Numbered from the stretch's first letter, positions 6,565 to 13,258 are shown. The stretch is DNA of 13,589 nt from Nitrososphaerota archaeon (GCA_027314685.1 DAHVAI010000358.1:1-13589), one strand, 5' to 3'. Notes: a model not told the origin generated them from the letters alone. Numbers and translations are program-made.

Positions 6565-6620
6565 TGGATGAAATCGAGATTGCCGCAAAGCGTTCTGCAC
6601 TTCCTTCTGATCTTTCGAAT

Positions 6621-7373
6621 GTGCAGAAGACCATCTCTCTACTATCGATAGTGAACAGCTCGCTCGGAAGTGTCAATGTGAATTTTGACGCAGAGACGAG
6701 GAGCGAGCGCCTCGATTTTGAAGACTATGGTCGGGTCCACGATCTTGGCGCAAGATGGTCTGAAACGTTTCAGGCATCGAAGGAAGGATCTGCACGGGCT
6801 AAATCATCTCTGATCAAAAAGTTGCTGAAGGAATTTAAGTCGCACTTTTCGGCAAACCTCGTAATAGGAAATGCTGCATATGGCTTGCGTCCCTCTTATG
6901 GGTCTTTGGAGCATATGACGCTCCGCCTCACGCCACTCTCCAGTCGCGAGCTCAAGTTAGGCGCTGAAGGTTCTACCAACGGAAGGAAGACTATTGATCT
7001 TGCTGCGAAAACAGGAGCCACTGCCTACATTCTGCACACGAGCTCAATAGATGGATTGCTAGACTATGCGAAGGAAAAGAGGGTAAGGTTCATGGTCTAT
7101 ACGCTATGCAGAATAGCTGAAAGTAGAGCTCTAGCCGCCGCTGACCTGATGCGGATCAAGGGTACTGGATACTTTGAAAGGCGGAAGGTGTTGCGCGAAG
7201 ACATTTCGCAGCGGTTGTGTGAGTTCTCTATATTTGGAACAGGTGAAGAAGTTGCCTCTCAGGTAAAGTCGCTTGTAGCTCGAGGGGCGTCAAAAGTTGT
7301 CCTGTACCCGGTGTTCCAAGGAACTTCTGACCTAATCTCTCAGATGAACAGTCTATCGGATTGGATCGAGTGA
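6621..7373 (+). CDS. Luciferase-like (LLM / Mer-like) flavin- or F420-dependent oxidoreductase, C-terminal half; probably 5'-truncated or frameshifted
   Basis: Two stretches resemble the C-terminal half of the luciferase-like TIM-barrel family, which includes F420-dependent Mer: ELKLGAEGS (110-118) followed by a helix and a short strand, and FSIFGTGEEVASQV (202-215) with KSLVARGASKVVLYPV. Members usually have 300-350 residues; this frame has 250, and the N-terminal part of the barrel is not recognisable. Coding-like sequence continues upstream of the GTG at 6621 to an in-frame TGA at 6543 (including DEIEIAAKRSALPSDL), so GTG 6621 may not be the real start. The only well-placed start is the hairpin-bound ATG at 6542, one frame off. 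A one-base skip at 6566 would give about 276 residues. A divergent living gene, a frameshifted pseudogene and a sequencing error are all possible. It ends one base before the stop of the opposing LhgO-like gene. Confidence 0.55.
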   Translation: MQKTISLLSIVNSSLGSVNVNFDAETRSERLDFEDYGRVHDLGARWSETFQASKEGSARAKSSLIKKLLKEFKSHFSANLVIGNAAYGLRPSYGSLEHMTLRLTPLSSRELKLGAEGSTNGRKTIDLAAKTGATAYILHTSSIDGLLDYAKEKRVRFMVYTLCRIAESRALAAADLMRIKGTGYFERRKVLREDISQRLCEFSIFGTGEEVASQVKSLVARGASKVVLYPVFQGTSDLISQMNSLSDWIE

Positions 7374-7374
7374 A

Positions 7375-8679
7375 TCAATCTAGAGATGATGCTTGCTCAA
7401 AGTCCCACATAGATTCAGATCGTCGTTTGCTTTTTCCGTCGAAATGGCCCTGCTGAATCATCTTGGAGACTACGTATGCGGAAAATGCTGGCGCACCTGT
7501 TGCACCTGGCGAGTTGAAGTTTAGAATGTGGAGTGATCTTTCGCCGTCCAGTAACAGCGCTTCTGGAACAAATCCGTTGTTGTCGATCACTGATGCCCTT
7601 ATCCCTGCGAGCCCTTTTTCATACAAGAAGGATGAATCTATGGAAGGGATGAAGCCCTTCACTCGATAGCACATCGCTTCTTTCGAGACCGAGCTTCGCC
7701 ACTCGTGCCAGACAAGGCTAAGAAATGTCTTGCTTGTGAAGAGCTTGAGTTTTGGCATCACGGGACTTTCAAGCGGTTTTGTGATTAGTTGTGATTTTGA
7801 TTCTGTGAGGCCGTTGTAGGCACCAGAGCCAAAGACAAGTACTGCGTTTGGTCCAATCTCGCTTGTTCCATTCGCCCTGATAATGAAATGGGGATCCAGG
7901 AATGGGAACTCTTTGTACCTTGGGATGGAGTAGATGTTTCTTCTTATCTTTGAGGCAAAGGGCTCTTGGACTTTCCAGTACTCTCCCCTGAAGAATAGAT
8001 CTGTGTACTCCGTCCCCACGCCTAGAAGATGAGCAATTTGTACTGAGCCTCCACCCGCCACGTTTATGATAAAGCCAGCGGATATGGTTTCTTGACTCTT
8101 GTCTTGATGCTTGACTGTCAGTTTGCTTTCACTGCTGATTCCGACTACTCGTGAGTTTCCCGTGAGCTTTGTTCCATTTTTCTGTGCTCTTTCGAAGACG
8201 AAACTTGTAAAATCGCCATAACTGACTGCCGTATCGTTTTTTGAGAGGATAGCACCTGCACACACTACCTCTGGTTCGAGCTTTCTTACTCCTTTGTCGT
8301 CGAGGAGTTCTACTTCTCCTTCAATTCCATTTTGTTGCGACCATGTCTTGTAGGAATCAAGTGTCTTTACCTGATCTTCCGAGGTTGCAACCTCAAGTGT
8401 TCCCACAGGATTCCAGAGAAGGTCGTACTTTAGGGCAATGTCCCTCCACATGAAATACGATTTTTGAGCGGCTCTGGCGAAGATCTTTTTCTTTTCTGGG
8501 TTTATGTAGAACGGCCTGTGGATCACACCTGTGTTCCTAGAGCTCGTGTGCATTCCAACGTGGTCTTCCTTGTCTACTATGACAACAGAACAGTTGTACA
8601 GCGAGGAGATCCAGTATGCGATAGAGACTCCGAGGATGCCTCCACCGATGATGGCATAGTCGTAGGACAGTCTTTGCAA
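7375..8679 (-). CDS. L-2-hydroxyglutarate oxidase-like FAD enzyme (DAO superfamily), 434 aa
   Basis: The N-terminus has the FAD motif GGGILG (12-17), the acidic strand end VDKEDHVG (35-42), then TSSRNTGVIH (45-54). The last is the family hallmark near the FAD attachment region of LhgO/L2HGDH enzymes, which oxidise L-2-hydroxyglutarate to 2-oxoglutarate and pass electrons to the membrane quinone pool or oxygen. Other marks are FFRGEYWKV in the middle and, near the C-terminus, GIRASVI and NFNSPGATGAP. The frame stays open to a GTG at 8805, but I place the start at TTG 8677-8679. It puts the FAD motif at the usual distance, and a TATA-like box (8708-8715) lies about 32 bp upstream. The 42 extra residues in the longer reading look unlike the family. 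Other 2-hydroxyacids or a glycerol-3-phosphate-like substrate cannot be excluded. Confidence 0.83.
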   Translation of the reverse strand: MQRLSYDYAIIGGGILGVSIAYWISSLYNCSVVIVDKEDHVGMHTSSRNTGVIHRPFYINPEKKKIFARAAQKSYFMWRDIALKYDLLWNPVGTLEVATSEDQVKTLDSYKTWSQQNGIEGEVELLDDKGVRKLEPEVVCAGAILSKNDTAVSYGDFTSFVFERAQKNGTKLTGNSRVVGISSESKLTVKHQDKSQETISAGFIINVAGGGSVQIAHLLGVGTEYTDLFFRGEYWKVQEPFASKIRRNIYSIPRYKEFPFLDPHFIIRANGTSEIGPNAVLVFGSGAYNGLTESKSQLITKPLESPVMPKLKLFTSKTFLSLVWHEWRSSVSKEAMCYRVKGFIPSIDSSFLYEKGLAGIRASVIDNNGFVPEALLLDGERSLHILNFNSPGATGAPAFSAYVVSKMIQQGHFDGKSKRRSESMWDFEQASSLD

Positions 8680-8707
8680 TATCTGATTTTCAAGGCCTCG
8701 CGACGCG

Positions 8708-8715
8708 TTATAAAA
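8708..8715 (-). promoter_or_regulatory. TATA-like box that decides the LhgO-like start
   Basis: On the minus strand the sequence is TTTTATAA, centred about 32 bp before TTG 8679. It implies a transcription start near 8685 and a leader of only a few bases. The region upstream to 8805, open in frame, is therefore promoter rather than coding. Confidence 0.55.
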
Positions 8716-8823
8716 CGAGTTGGATTTTCTGGTGGAGAAAGCGATAATGCTTTTGGCAGGATTTTTACGGTGAAACCGCGAAAAAGTTAATCTAACGGTT
8801 TGCACCGATGATTAGGAGTGGTA

Positions 8824-9153
8824 ATGCGAGCTCGATTTGAGAAGAGTTTCAATGCTACGCTCTTTGATTGCATCGACTATACGCTAACGAGAATACTGGG
8901 CAGAGATGCTATTGCCACGTTCTACTACGCGATTACCGAGCAATATAACATTCCGCTGTTAGAGTTTGAGAGAAGGCCTGCCGAGATACTCCAGCATCTT
9001 TCCGAGCTGATAGGGGTTCGAGGTTTTGAAGCGCTTGAAGATACCATTGCACTGAGCGTTAAAGAAGCGTTTGAAATAGGGGCTGATGAGTCGATTGGTC
9101 TACGGAAAATGATCGACCTCGCGAAGGACGCCTATCTAAGCGCGGAAACCTAG
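8824..9153 (+). CDS. Conserved-looking hypothetical helical protein, 109 aa
   Basis: I do not recognise the family. The protein is soluble, almost entirely helical by composition, and acidic overall, with a tidy pattern of hydrophobic residues (FNATLFDCIDYTLTRILG, then ATFYYAITEQYNIPLLEF). It has one cysteine and no zinc or membrane motif. The start is ATG 8824, with AGGAG at 8814-8818, five bases before it. This is one of the few clear Shine-Dalgarno sequences in the window. A GTG at 8818 in the same frame overlaps that sequence and is less likely. It is divergent from the LhgO-like gene, with 144 bp between starts. The length and even coding pattern make it a credible gene. It could be a small regulator or adaptor, but the sequence does not say which. 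Confidence 0.7.
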   Translation: MRARFEKSFNATLFDCIDYTLTRILGRDAIATFYYAITEQYNIPLLEFERRPAEILQHLSELIGVRGFEALEDTIALSVKEAFEIGADESIGLRKMIDLAKDAYLSAET

Positions 9154-9408
9154 TCTTCCTCCTTTATTGGCTTTACCTCAGAAACGGTCAAGATACTGCA
9201 AAATAGTCCTAACCCAGTTTAGGGCCATTTGAATACAGCGTCTCGGGGTAGACGATGAAAAGCGAAGGAGCGTTAACCCAGTTATAAACTCGCTAGCAGT
9301 TTTGAGGAACTTTGCCGAAATTGCAAAATGAAGATGACGTATCTAGTGAAGAAAAACTTGGATAAATTATGCTTGAAGCGTGGATCAAACAATCAAGATT
9401 AAAGACTC
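9154..9408. other. 255-bp intergenic region: repeated 10-mer, TATA-like boxes, possible 24-codon leader frame
   Basis: TAACCCAGTT occurs twice (9210-9219 and 9274-9283). The second copy runs into TTATAAA, a TATA-like box. A start near 9312 would then transcribe a 24-codon frame (ATG 9328 to TAA 9400-9402) that ends six bases before the TTG of the next gene. A second AT-rich TATA-like run (about 9361-9371) could serve that gene more directly. Whether the 24-codon frame is translated is unknown; it has no recognisable motif. Confidence 0.45.
9210..9283. promoter_or_regulatory. Two copies of TAACCCAGTT, operator-like, 64 bp apart
   Basis: Each copy contains AAC-CCA-GTT, a small inverted repeat. 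The first sits in a longer imperfect dyad with outer arms CCTAA and TTAGG. The second overlaps the TATA-like box at 9283-9289, the place where a repressor would block TBP. The nearest downstream gene is the NicO/UreH-like membrane protein, so a metal-responsive regulator is a reasonable but unproven guess. Confidence 0.35.
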
Positions 9409-10098
9409 TTGGAAAATATTAGCCTTCCAACGAGTATGTTCTCATTTCTCCCCTTTCTCCTTGCCGCAGCTGTCGTGGGGATTCTTCACATGTCTGCGCC
9501 CGATCACTGGGTCACGCTTTCACTTCTTGGCAGAAAGGCAGAATGGACAAGGAGAAAGTTGTTCGGAATTTCACTTGCAACAGCTAGCGGGCACGTTGCC
9601 TTCTCCGTAGTACTAGGATTGATAGTCGTGTTTGTGGGTCTAGCCGTCTCGACGGTATTCTCTCACTTTCTATCGATCGGTATAGGAGTCGTTATGCTTG
9701 TTTCTGGATTGATCTTCGGTACCAGGCCGCTGCTTGCAAAACCTGAAGCTGAAACTCCAGAGCAGGAGCTCAAGGAGGAGGAAGAAAGGTTACTGAGACA
9801 TGAAAAACGTGGCACAGAGTTGAAAGGAATTGGTTATTTTGCGGTTTTGGGCGCCGCGTTATCTCCAGATTTAAGCATAGTACCGGTTTTCCTTTCTGCC
9901 GTACCCTTAGGAATCATGGGATCTGTCTACCTTTCGATTGTCTTTGCCGCAACTTCCATTTTGACTCTGCTTGTCTTAGTTCAATTGGGGGTCGGAGGTC
10001 TGGATAAGACATTCGAGCGCGTACCGGAAAAATACAACGATTCGCTAGTTGGCTTTGTTATCGCCGCAATTGGAATTTACATTCTGGTTGCAGGTTAG
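9409..10098 (+). CDS. NicO/UreH-like membrane protein, 229 aa
   Basis: The first membrane helix carries H27 and D32-H33 in GILHMSAPDHW, the H-x4-D-H signature of the NicO/RcnA/UreH transporter group (nickel, cobalt, urease accessory). The second half-motif is GH at 61-62 in ATASGHVAFS. Hydrophobic segments lie at about 11-28, 52-82, 84-105, 141-165, 168-192 and 213-228, giving six helices. A charged Glu-rich cytoplasmic loop (about 111-140) separates the halves, and LSPDLSIVP (151-159) opens the second half. The start is uncertain: TTG 9409, or ATG 9436, which would remove nine residues and still keep the whole first helix. No Shine-Dalgarno sequence precedes either. It may move a transition metal or a small anion across the membrane. 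No urease, hydrogenase or cobalamin gene is nearby to fix the substrate. It shares the PD(E)H core with the protein at 2-853, but length and loops differ. Confidence 0.75.
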   Translation: MENISLPTSMFSFLPFLLAAAVVGILHMSAPDHWVTLSLLGRKAEWTRRKLFGISLATASGHVAFSVVLGLIVVFVGLAVSTVFSHFLSIGIGVVMLVSGLIFGTRPLLAKPEAETPEQELKEEEERLLRHEKRGTELKGIGYFAVLGAALSPDLSIVPVFLSAVPLGIMGSVYLSIVFAATSILTLLVLVQLGVGGLDKTFERVPEKYNDSLVGFVIAAIGIYILVAG

Positions 10099-10126
10099 TT
10101 GCAAAACTCAGAAGATGTTTTATCTC

Positions 10127-10132
10127 TTTTAA
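10127..10132 (+). promoter_or_regulatory. TATA-like box for the YhfC-like gene
   Basis: TTTTAA lies inside the longer AT-rich stretch TTTTATCTCTTTTAAT (10118-10133). Its centre is 26 bp before the TTG at 10156, so the mRNA would start at the initiation codon. Confidence 0.45.
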
Positions 10133-10155
10133 TCCAAGTGGTCTATGTCTTCTAG

Positions 10156-10713
10156 TTGGAAATAGATCCAATCCTCTTTCTCTCACCTTTGCTGTCACTT
10201 GGAATAACTCTGGGTGTCACCCTCTACTGGCGGAGGCGCCATGGCTTTCGAGCTGTCATTATTCCATTAACTCTATTTGCCTACTTTATTGCGATCGCTC
10301 TAAAAGTTGTGGTACAGAGTTTTACCGCGGTGCAGGCTGAGAAGGCGTTCGGCCCGATCAGCGTTGGATTTGGATTATACTTGGGACTGCAAACTGTGTT
10401 CTTTGAGGTTGGACTCGCATACGTCTTTGCTCTAGTTGGTGCAAGAAAATTCATGTTTGAGAAAAAAGACGCAGTACCCTATGGTCTCGGCTTAGCCTTC
10501 TGGGAGAATGGTGTACTGCTCGGCATCTACCCGCTCTTGCAACTAATTTTGATCTCCTACTCGATTCTTGGAAACTCTAGCGCGGCCGCAACCACATACT
10601 TTCACATCGCAACGAGCAATCCATCGTACTTTTATCCGCCGGCAAAACTTCTTCCTAGCATACTTTATGGAGCGTTGGAGAGGACTTCGTCGCTTCTGGC
10701 ACACACTGCATGA
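10156..10713 (+). CDS. YhfC-like membrane protein, N-terminal part ending at an in-frame TGA
   Basis: The chain has several membrane segments and follows, as I recall it, the YhfC intramembrane metalloprotease layout. FFEVGLAY (82-89) matches the EExxR helix, GLGLAFWENG (110-119) matches the GLGHGGxE helix, and ALERTSSLLAH (173-183) matches the ERxxAxxLH helix. E84, E117, E175, R176 and H183 are kept, but the second Glu and the Arg of EExxR are Val and Ala, and the zinc-ligand His of GLGHGG is Leu (113). The protease may therefore be inactive. The frame stops at TGA 10711-10713, in the middle of what should be a continuous helix. The same frame resumes at GGT-ATG (10714-10719) and encodes the missing last 70 residues. 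The start TTG 10156 has a TATA-like box 26 bp upstream. A nonsense mutation, two-polypeptide expression, readthrough or sequence error are the options. Confidence 0.68.
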   Translation: MEIDPILFLSPLLSLGITLGVTLYWRRRHGFRAVIIPLTLFAYFIAIALKVVVQSFTAVQAEKAFGPISVGFGLYLGLQTVFFEVGLAYVFALVGARKFMFEKKDAVPYGLGLAFWENGVLLGIYPLLQLILISYSILGNSSAAATTYFHIATSNPSYFYPPAKLLPSILYGALERTSSLLAHTA

Positions 10714-10716
10714 GGT

Positions 10717-10929
10717 ATGTTAGTAGTATTTGCTGCCGTGACAAGAAGGAAGATCTTCTTGGCAATTGCACTTCCAATGGGGCTTGTGGATGCGCTAGTT
10801 CCGTTTGCGTCACTAACATCAATTGCAGTGTTTGAGATAGGTATCTTTCTGTTGGGTGTAGGATTCATCCTGGTTGCGATCATTGCAATGAGATCTAACA
10901 AAGAGCCAATCACAACTCAGAACGCTTAA
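10717..10929 (+). CDS. YhfC-like membrane protein, C-terminal part in the same frame after the TGA
   Basis: This 70-residue hydrophobic segment is in the same frame as the preceding gene, which stops three bases earlier. It completes the YhfC-type C-terminus: a helix continuing from the ERxxAxxLH motif (MLVVFAAVTRRKI), a helix with LVDALVPFA, and a final helix before a short polar tail. As a stand-alone protein it would be two or three membrane helices starting at ATG 10717. GAGGT immediately precedes that ATG and is too close to serve as a normal ribosome-binding site, though termination-reinitiation could work across the three-base gap. I read it as the tail of one gene interrupted at 10711-10713 rather than a separate gene. 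Confidence 0.55.
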   Translation: MLVVFAAVTRRKIFLAIALPMGLVDALVPFASLTSIAVFEIGIFLLGVGFILVAIIAMRSNKEPITTQNA

Positions 10930-10965
10930 GATGTTGATTTTGAACATGATGATTCGAATAGTAAA

Positions 10966-11814
10966 ATGAATTTCAAAAGTGGCGCGTCAAACGCGGTGAT
11001 TATAACCTCCATTGTGGTAGTTATCATAGTTATTGCAGGGGTTTCGCTGATCGCATTGCCATCCCTTTCAAGGCATTCGACCACTAACTCAAGTATATCA
11101 ACAAGTACGACTACAACTCATCAATCTACTTCCAGCGCCTCCACCTATACATCAGTTGGCATCTCGTCGACGCTGAGTTGCCCTGTATCGACTACTGCGA
11201 CATCGAGCTCTGCCCAGTCTCCTGATCTCGCGCCGCTTTTTGGAAACTATAGCGCAATGTCAGGATATCTCTACGAGCTTGGTAACCAAAAGTCAGCAAC
11301 CTTGGATTCAAACTATACGGTAGTTTCGACGAATGCGTCAAGCTTCACGGTTTCAATAGAGTCAAACATAACCGGATCCAACGTAGTAACTATAGTCTCG
11401 CTACTAAAGAACGGGACTGCTGTATCTGCCTCACAGGCAGGATACAACTATACAGGGAGCAAGGCGGAGGCACTGCTGTTGGAAGCGATGGATCCATTCC
11501 TGCTTGAAACTAGTCAAAGTACGCTTACGCCGACGCCAGCCGAGGTTGGAGCTAGCGTGGCAAACCAGAGCACTATTACGTTAGGCCCTACGACGATGAA
11601 TGTCTCCAATTATGCGTCGAACAAGCTTCCGGCGACCCTGACTCAGTGCACGACGACCCAGACGGTTACAAAGTTCGAGTATCAGACTGGCACCCCCGCT
11701 GGAGGCACGTTCCCTCTGCTCACGGTTTTTGACGTTGAAGCATACCAAGTCGTGAGCGGCCAGCACTCTCCGATAGCTGTGGTATTTGAGCTAACTTCAG
11801 TGACTGTTGGGTAG
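10966..11814 (+). CDS. Membrane-anchored, Ser/Thr-rich extracellular protein, 282 aa
   Basis: A short N-terminal cytoplasmic stretch is followed by one strongly hydrophobic helix (about 10-31), then a low-complexity linker dominated by Ser and Thr (about 35-90). The globular part that follows has only two cysteines in the whole protein (in LSCPV and TQCTT), which might form one disulfide. I count nine N-x-S/T sequons, so heavy N-glycosylation of the outer face is likely in an archaeon; the linker could also carry O-glycans. No enzymatic motif is visible. The layout (anchor, mucin-like stalk, beta-rich head) is common for archaeal cell-surface proteins near the S-layer. It may act in adhesion, binding or as a lipoprotein-like stalk, but no ligand can be predicted. 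It starts with ATG at 10966. A glycosyltransferase gene lies downstream on the opposite strand, which may be coincidence. Confidence 0.8.
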   Translation: MNFKSGASNAVIITSIVVVIIVIAGVSLIALPSLSRHSTTNSSISTSTTTTHQSTSSASTYTSVGISSTLSCPVSTTATSSSAQSPDLAPLFGNYSAMSGYLYELGNQKSATLDSNYTVVSTNASSFTVSIESNITGSNVVTIVSLLKNGTAVSASQAGYNYTGSKAEALLLEAMDPFLLETSQSTLTPTPAEVGASVANQSTITLGPTTMNVSNYASNKLPATLTQCTTTQTVTKFEYQTGTPAGGTFPLLTVFDVEAYQVVSGQHSPIAVVFELTSVTVG

Positions 11815-12075
11815 TCGCTGACCCCCAGCGTTTTAGACGCATTTGGCTAGTCGACATTTCTAGCAACGTTTGTTTTCTCTCCGAGCGGGGAAAAAAGTCC
11901 GTGTATTTGTAAATCTCTGGGTGGCTGACAGTCTTCAGAGTGTAGTGTGCGAGTTCCAAGTAGCATCCCCGCCGTCGATTCCAGAATTTCCCGTATTGGA
12001 GCTAACAATACCTCTGCTCTAGCTCGCGATAAGGAGACAAGCGCCTTGTCTATCGAAGTTTAACCCGTAATGGCA
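11815..12075. other. 261-bp region between convergent genes, with two hairpins
   Basis: No gene is seen. A pyrimidine-rich run with T tracts (about 11868-11882) may end the upstream plus-strand transcript. GTATTG (11993-11998) pairs with CAATAC (12006-12011) across seven bases. GACAAG (12036-12041) pairs with CTTGTC (12045-12050) across CGC. The second lies just beyond the 3' end of the minus-strand glycosyltransferase gene. No U run follows it on either strand, so it is not a textbook terminator. Confidence 0.45.
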
Positions 12076-13209
12076 TTATCGCAGCGTTGCGTAAAGCTCG
12101 GTCAGCTTTCTAGCTACCGAGCTCCAGTCATTTGATTTTGCAAACGCAAGCCCTGACCTGCCCATAGTAGATCTAGAGTCATCGTCTCTTGCGAGTGAAA
12201 GCATGGCCCTCGCAAGCTGATCTACATTGTTTGGCTCGACGAGTAATCCGTTAGCGCCTTCTATCACAAATTCTGGAATCCCGCCGACGCGTGACCCAAT
12301 CACAGGCTTGCCGGTCGCCATCGCTTCCAAGAGCGCGAGCCCAAAGCCTTCTGAGGAATCCTTGCTCGGTAGTATTGCAAAATCGCTCGCCGCATAGTAT
12401 TCTGGGAGCTCTAAATCTTTTACGCGTCCAGTAAATATTACCTTCGAGAAGATTCCTAGTTCTTCTGCGAGTTTCTTGTAGTTTGCACTTAGGTCTCCAG
12501 CGCCCACGATCAAAAGTCTTAAGTCGATTGTTTCACAAGTATTCTTGAACGCCTTTAGCAGGACATCGACTCCCTTGTACGCGTGGAAAGTAGTTAGAGC
12601 GCCGACGAAGACTGCGACCTTGCTCTGACCTAAATGGAATCTTTCCCTTATCGCATCGCCTTTCACTTGTGGATTGAATCTCGTCGTATCGACACCGTTA
12701 TGGATCACTGATAATTTGTTCGAATAACGTCTCAACGTCTTCGAAGTATTAGCGTACACTTTGGTCGTGGCGATTATCTTGTCGTAGAAGTCAAGGTACG
12801 AGCACGAAAGCTTGTCGTGGATATTGACCGCAATACCGGCTCCAGAAGTAACCGGAGGCAAATCGTTGTGCCAAGTGAGAACTGAAGGAGTGTTCCTTTC
12901 TTTTGCGATGAATCCCGAGAGGGCGGCGAGGTACGGCCCTGGAAAGTTTGCATGGACAATGTCATAACTTTCCGTGAATATCTGCCTTGGGAGTCTTGTG
13001 ATAGGCGTACCGTAGAAGCGAAGCGGTGTCTTCATCCGGATCACGCGTATTCCATCCTCGTAACTTTCGCCGGATTCAAGCGGCCTTTCAGAGCAATAGA
13101 CAGACACGTCATGGCCCAGGTTCTTTAGACCGTGTGCGACGTTGCTCACATAGGTCTCGGCGCCACCTATCCATGGAGGATAGTAGCTGTTGACTAGGCA
13201 GATCTTCAA
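12076..13209 (-). CDS. GT4-family glycosyltransferase, 377 aa
   Basis: This is a GT-B fold retaining glycosyltransferase. The N-terminal domain opens with MKICLVNSYYPPWIGGAE, whose GGAE (15-18) is the Gly-rich acceptor-side loop of GT4 enzymes. HANFPGP (86-92) and IHNGVDTTRFNP (169-180) are standard family positions. The C-terminal nucleotide-sugar domain has GALTTFHAYKGVD (203-215) and the E-x7-E pair E287/E295 in SSEGFGLALLEAMATGKPV. Full length and uninterrupted, it works in the cytosol or at the membrane face on an unknown acceptor, such as a lipid-linked glycan, archaeal N-glycan precursor or exopolysaccharide. It starts with TTG at 13207-13209; a TATA-like box about 29 bp upstream supports a short or absent leader. 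The neighbouring Ser/Thr-rich glycoprotein could be an indirect target, but nothing in the sequence proves it. Confidence 0.88.
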   Translation of the reverse strand: MKICLVNSYYPPWIGGAETYVSNVAHGLKNLGHDVSVYCSERPLESGESYEDGIRVIRMKTPLRFYGTPITRLPRQIFTESYDIVHANFPGPYLAALSGFIAKERNTPSVLTWHNDLPPVTSGAGIAVNIHDKLSCSYLDFYDKIIATTKVYANTSKTLRRYSNKLSVIHNGVDTTRFNPQVKGDAIRERFHLGQSKVAVFVGALTTFHAYKGVDVLLKAFKNTCETIDLRLLIVGAGDLSANYKKLAEELGIFSKVIFTGRVKDLELPEYYAASDFAILPSKDSSEGFGLALLEAMATGKPVIGSRVGGIPEFVIEGANGLLVEPNNVDQLARAMLSLARDDDSRSTMGRSGLAFAKSNDWSSVARKLTELYATLR

Positions 13210-13233
13210 TGCAAAGACACTCTAACGCGAGTA

Positions 13234-13241
13234 GTTTTATG
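13234..13241 (-). promoter_or_regulatory. TATA-like box for the glycosyltransferase gene
   Basis: On the minus strand it reads CATAAAAC, about 29 bp before the TTG at 13209. It faces away from the ribbon-helix-helix gene, so 13210-13354 is a divergent promoter region. Confidence 0.4.
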
Positions 13242-13258
13242 ACCATCGAATTGACATC

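Larger units (their letters stand above)
6190..6620. other. 431-bp divergent intergenic region rich in dyads and hairpins
   Basis: This separates the minus-strand FAD enzyme from the plus-strand LLM-like frame. It holds the FAD gene promoter (6212-6219), an 11-bp hairpin (6331-6368), a 6-bp inverted repeat (6412-6431), a 15-bp dyad (6448-6462) and a long two-part hairpin with a Shine-Dalgarno (6528-6564). A short open stretch at about 6234-6320 reads like a protein fragment (DEDLLELLNQVAVEKKN) but has no start codon and ends at TAA. It may be a relic. Either this is an unusually dense regulatory region, or part of it encodes a structured RNA or the decayed 5' end of the LLM-like gene. Confidence 0.55.

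Noticed and set aside
8464..8790. Plus-strand 108-codon frame inside the LhgO-like gene
   Set aside because: It lies antisense to the conserved FAD-binding region and its composition reflects the complement of that gene.
8680..8805. N-terminal extension of the LhgO-like protein to a GTG at 8805
   Set aside because: It would span a TATA-like box and adds a basic, non-family segment before the FAD motif.
12068..12078. Palindrome TAATGGCATTA at the glycosyltransferase stop codon
   Set aside because: Short, AT-rich and includes the stop codon. Likely chance.
12774..12965. Second minus-strand frame within the glycosyltransferase gene
   Set aside because: Same-strand shadow of conserved GT4 sequence in another frame.
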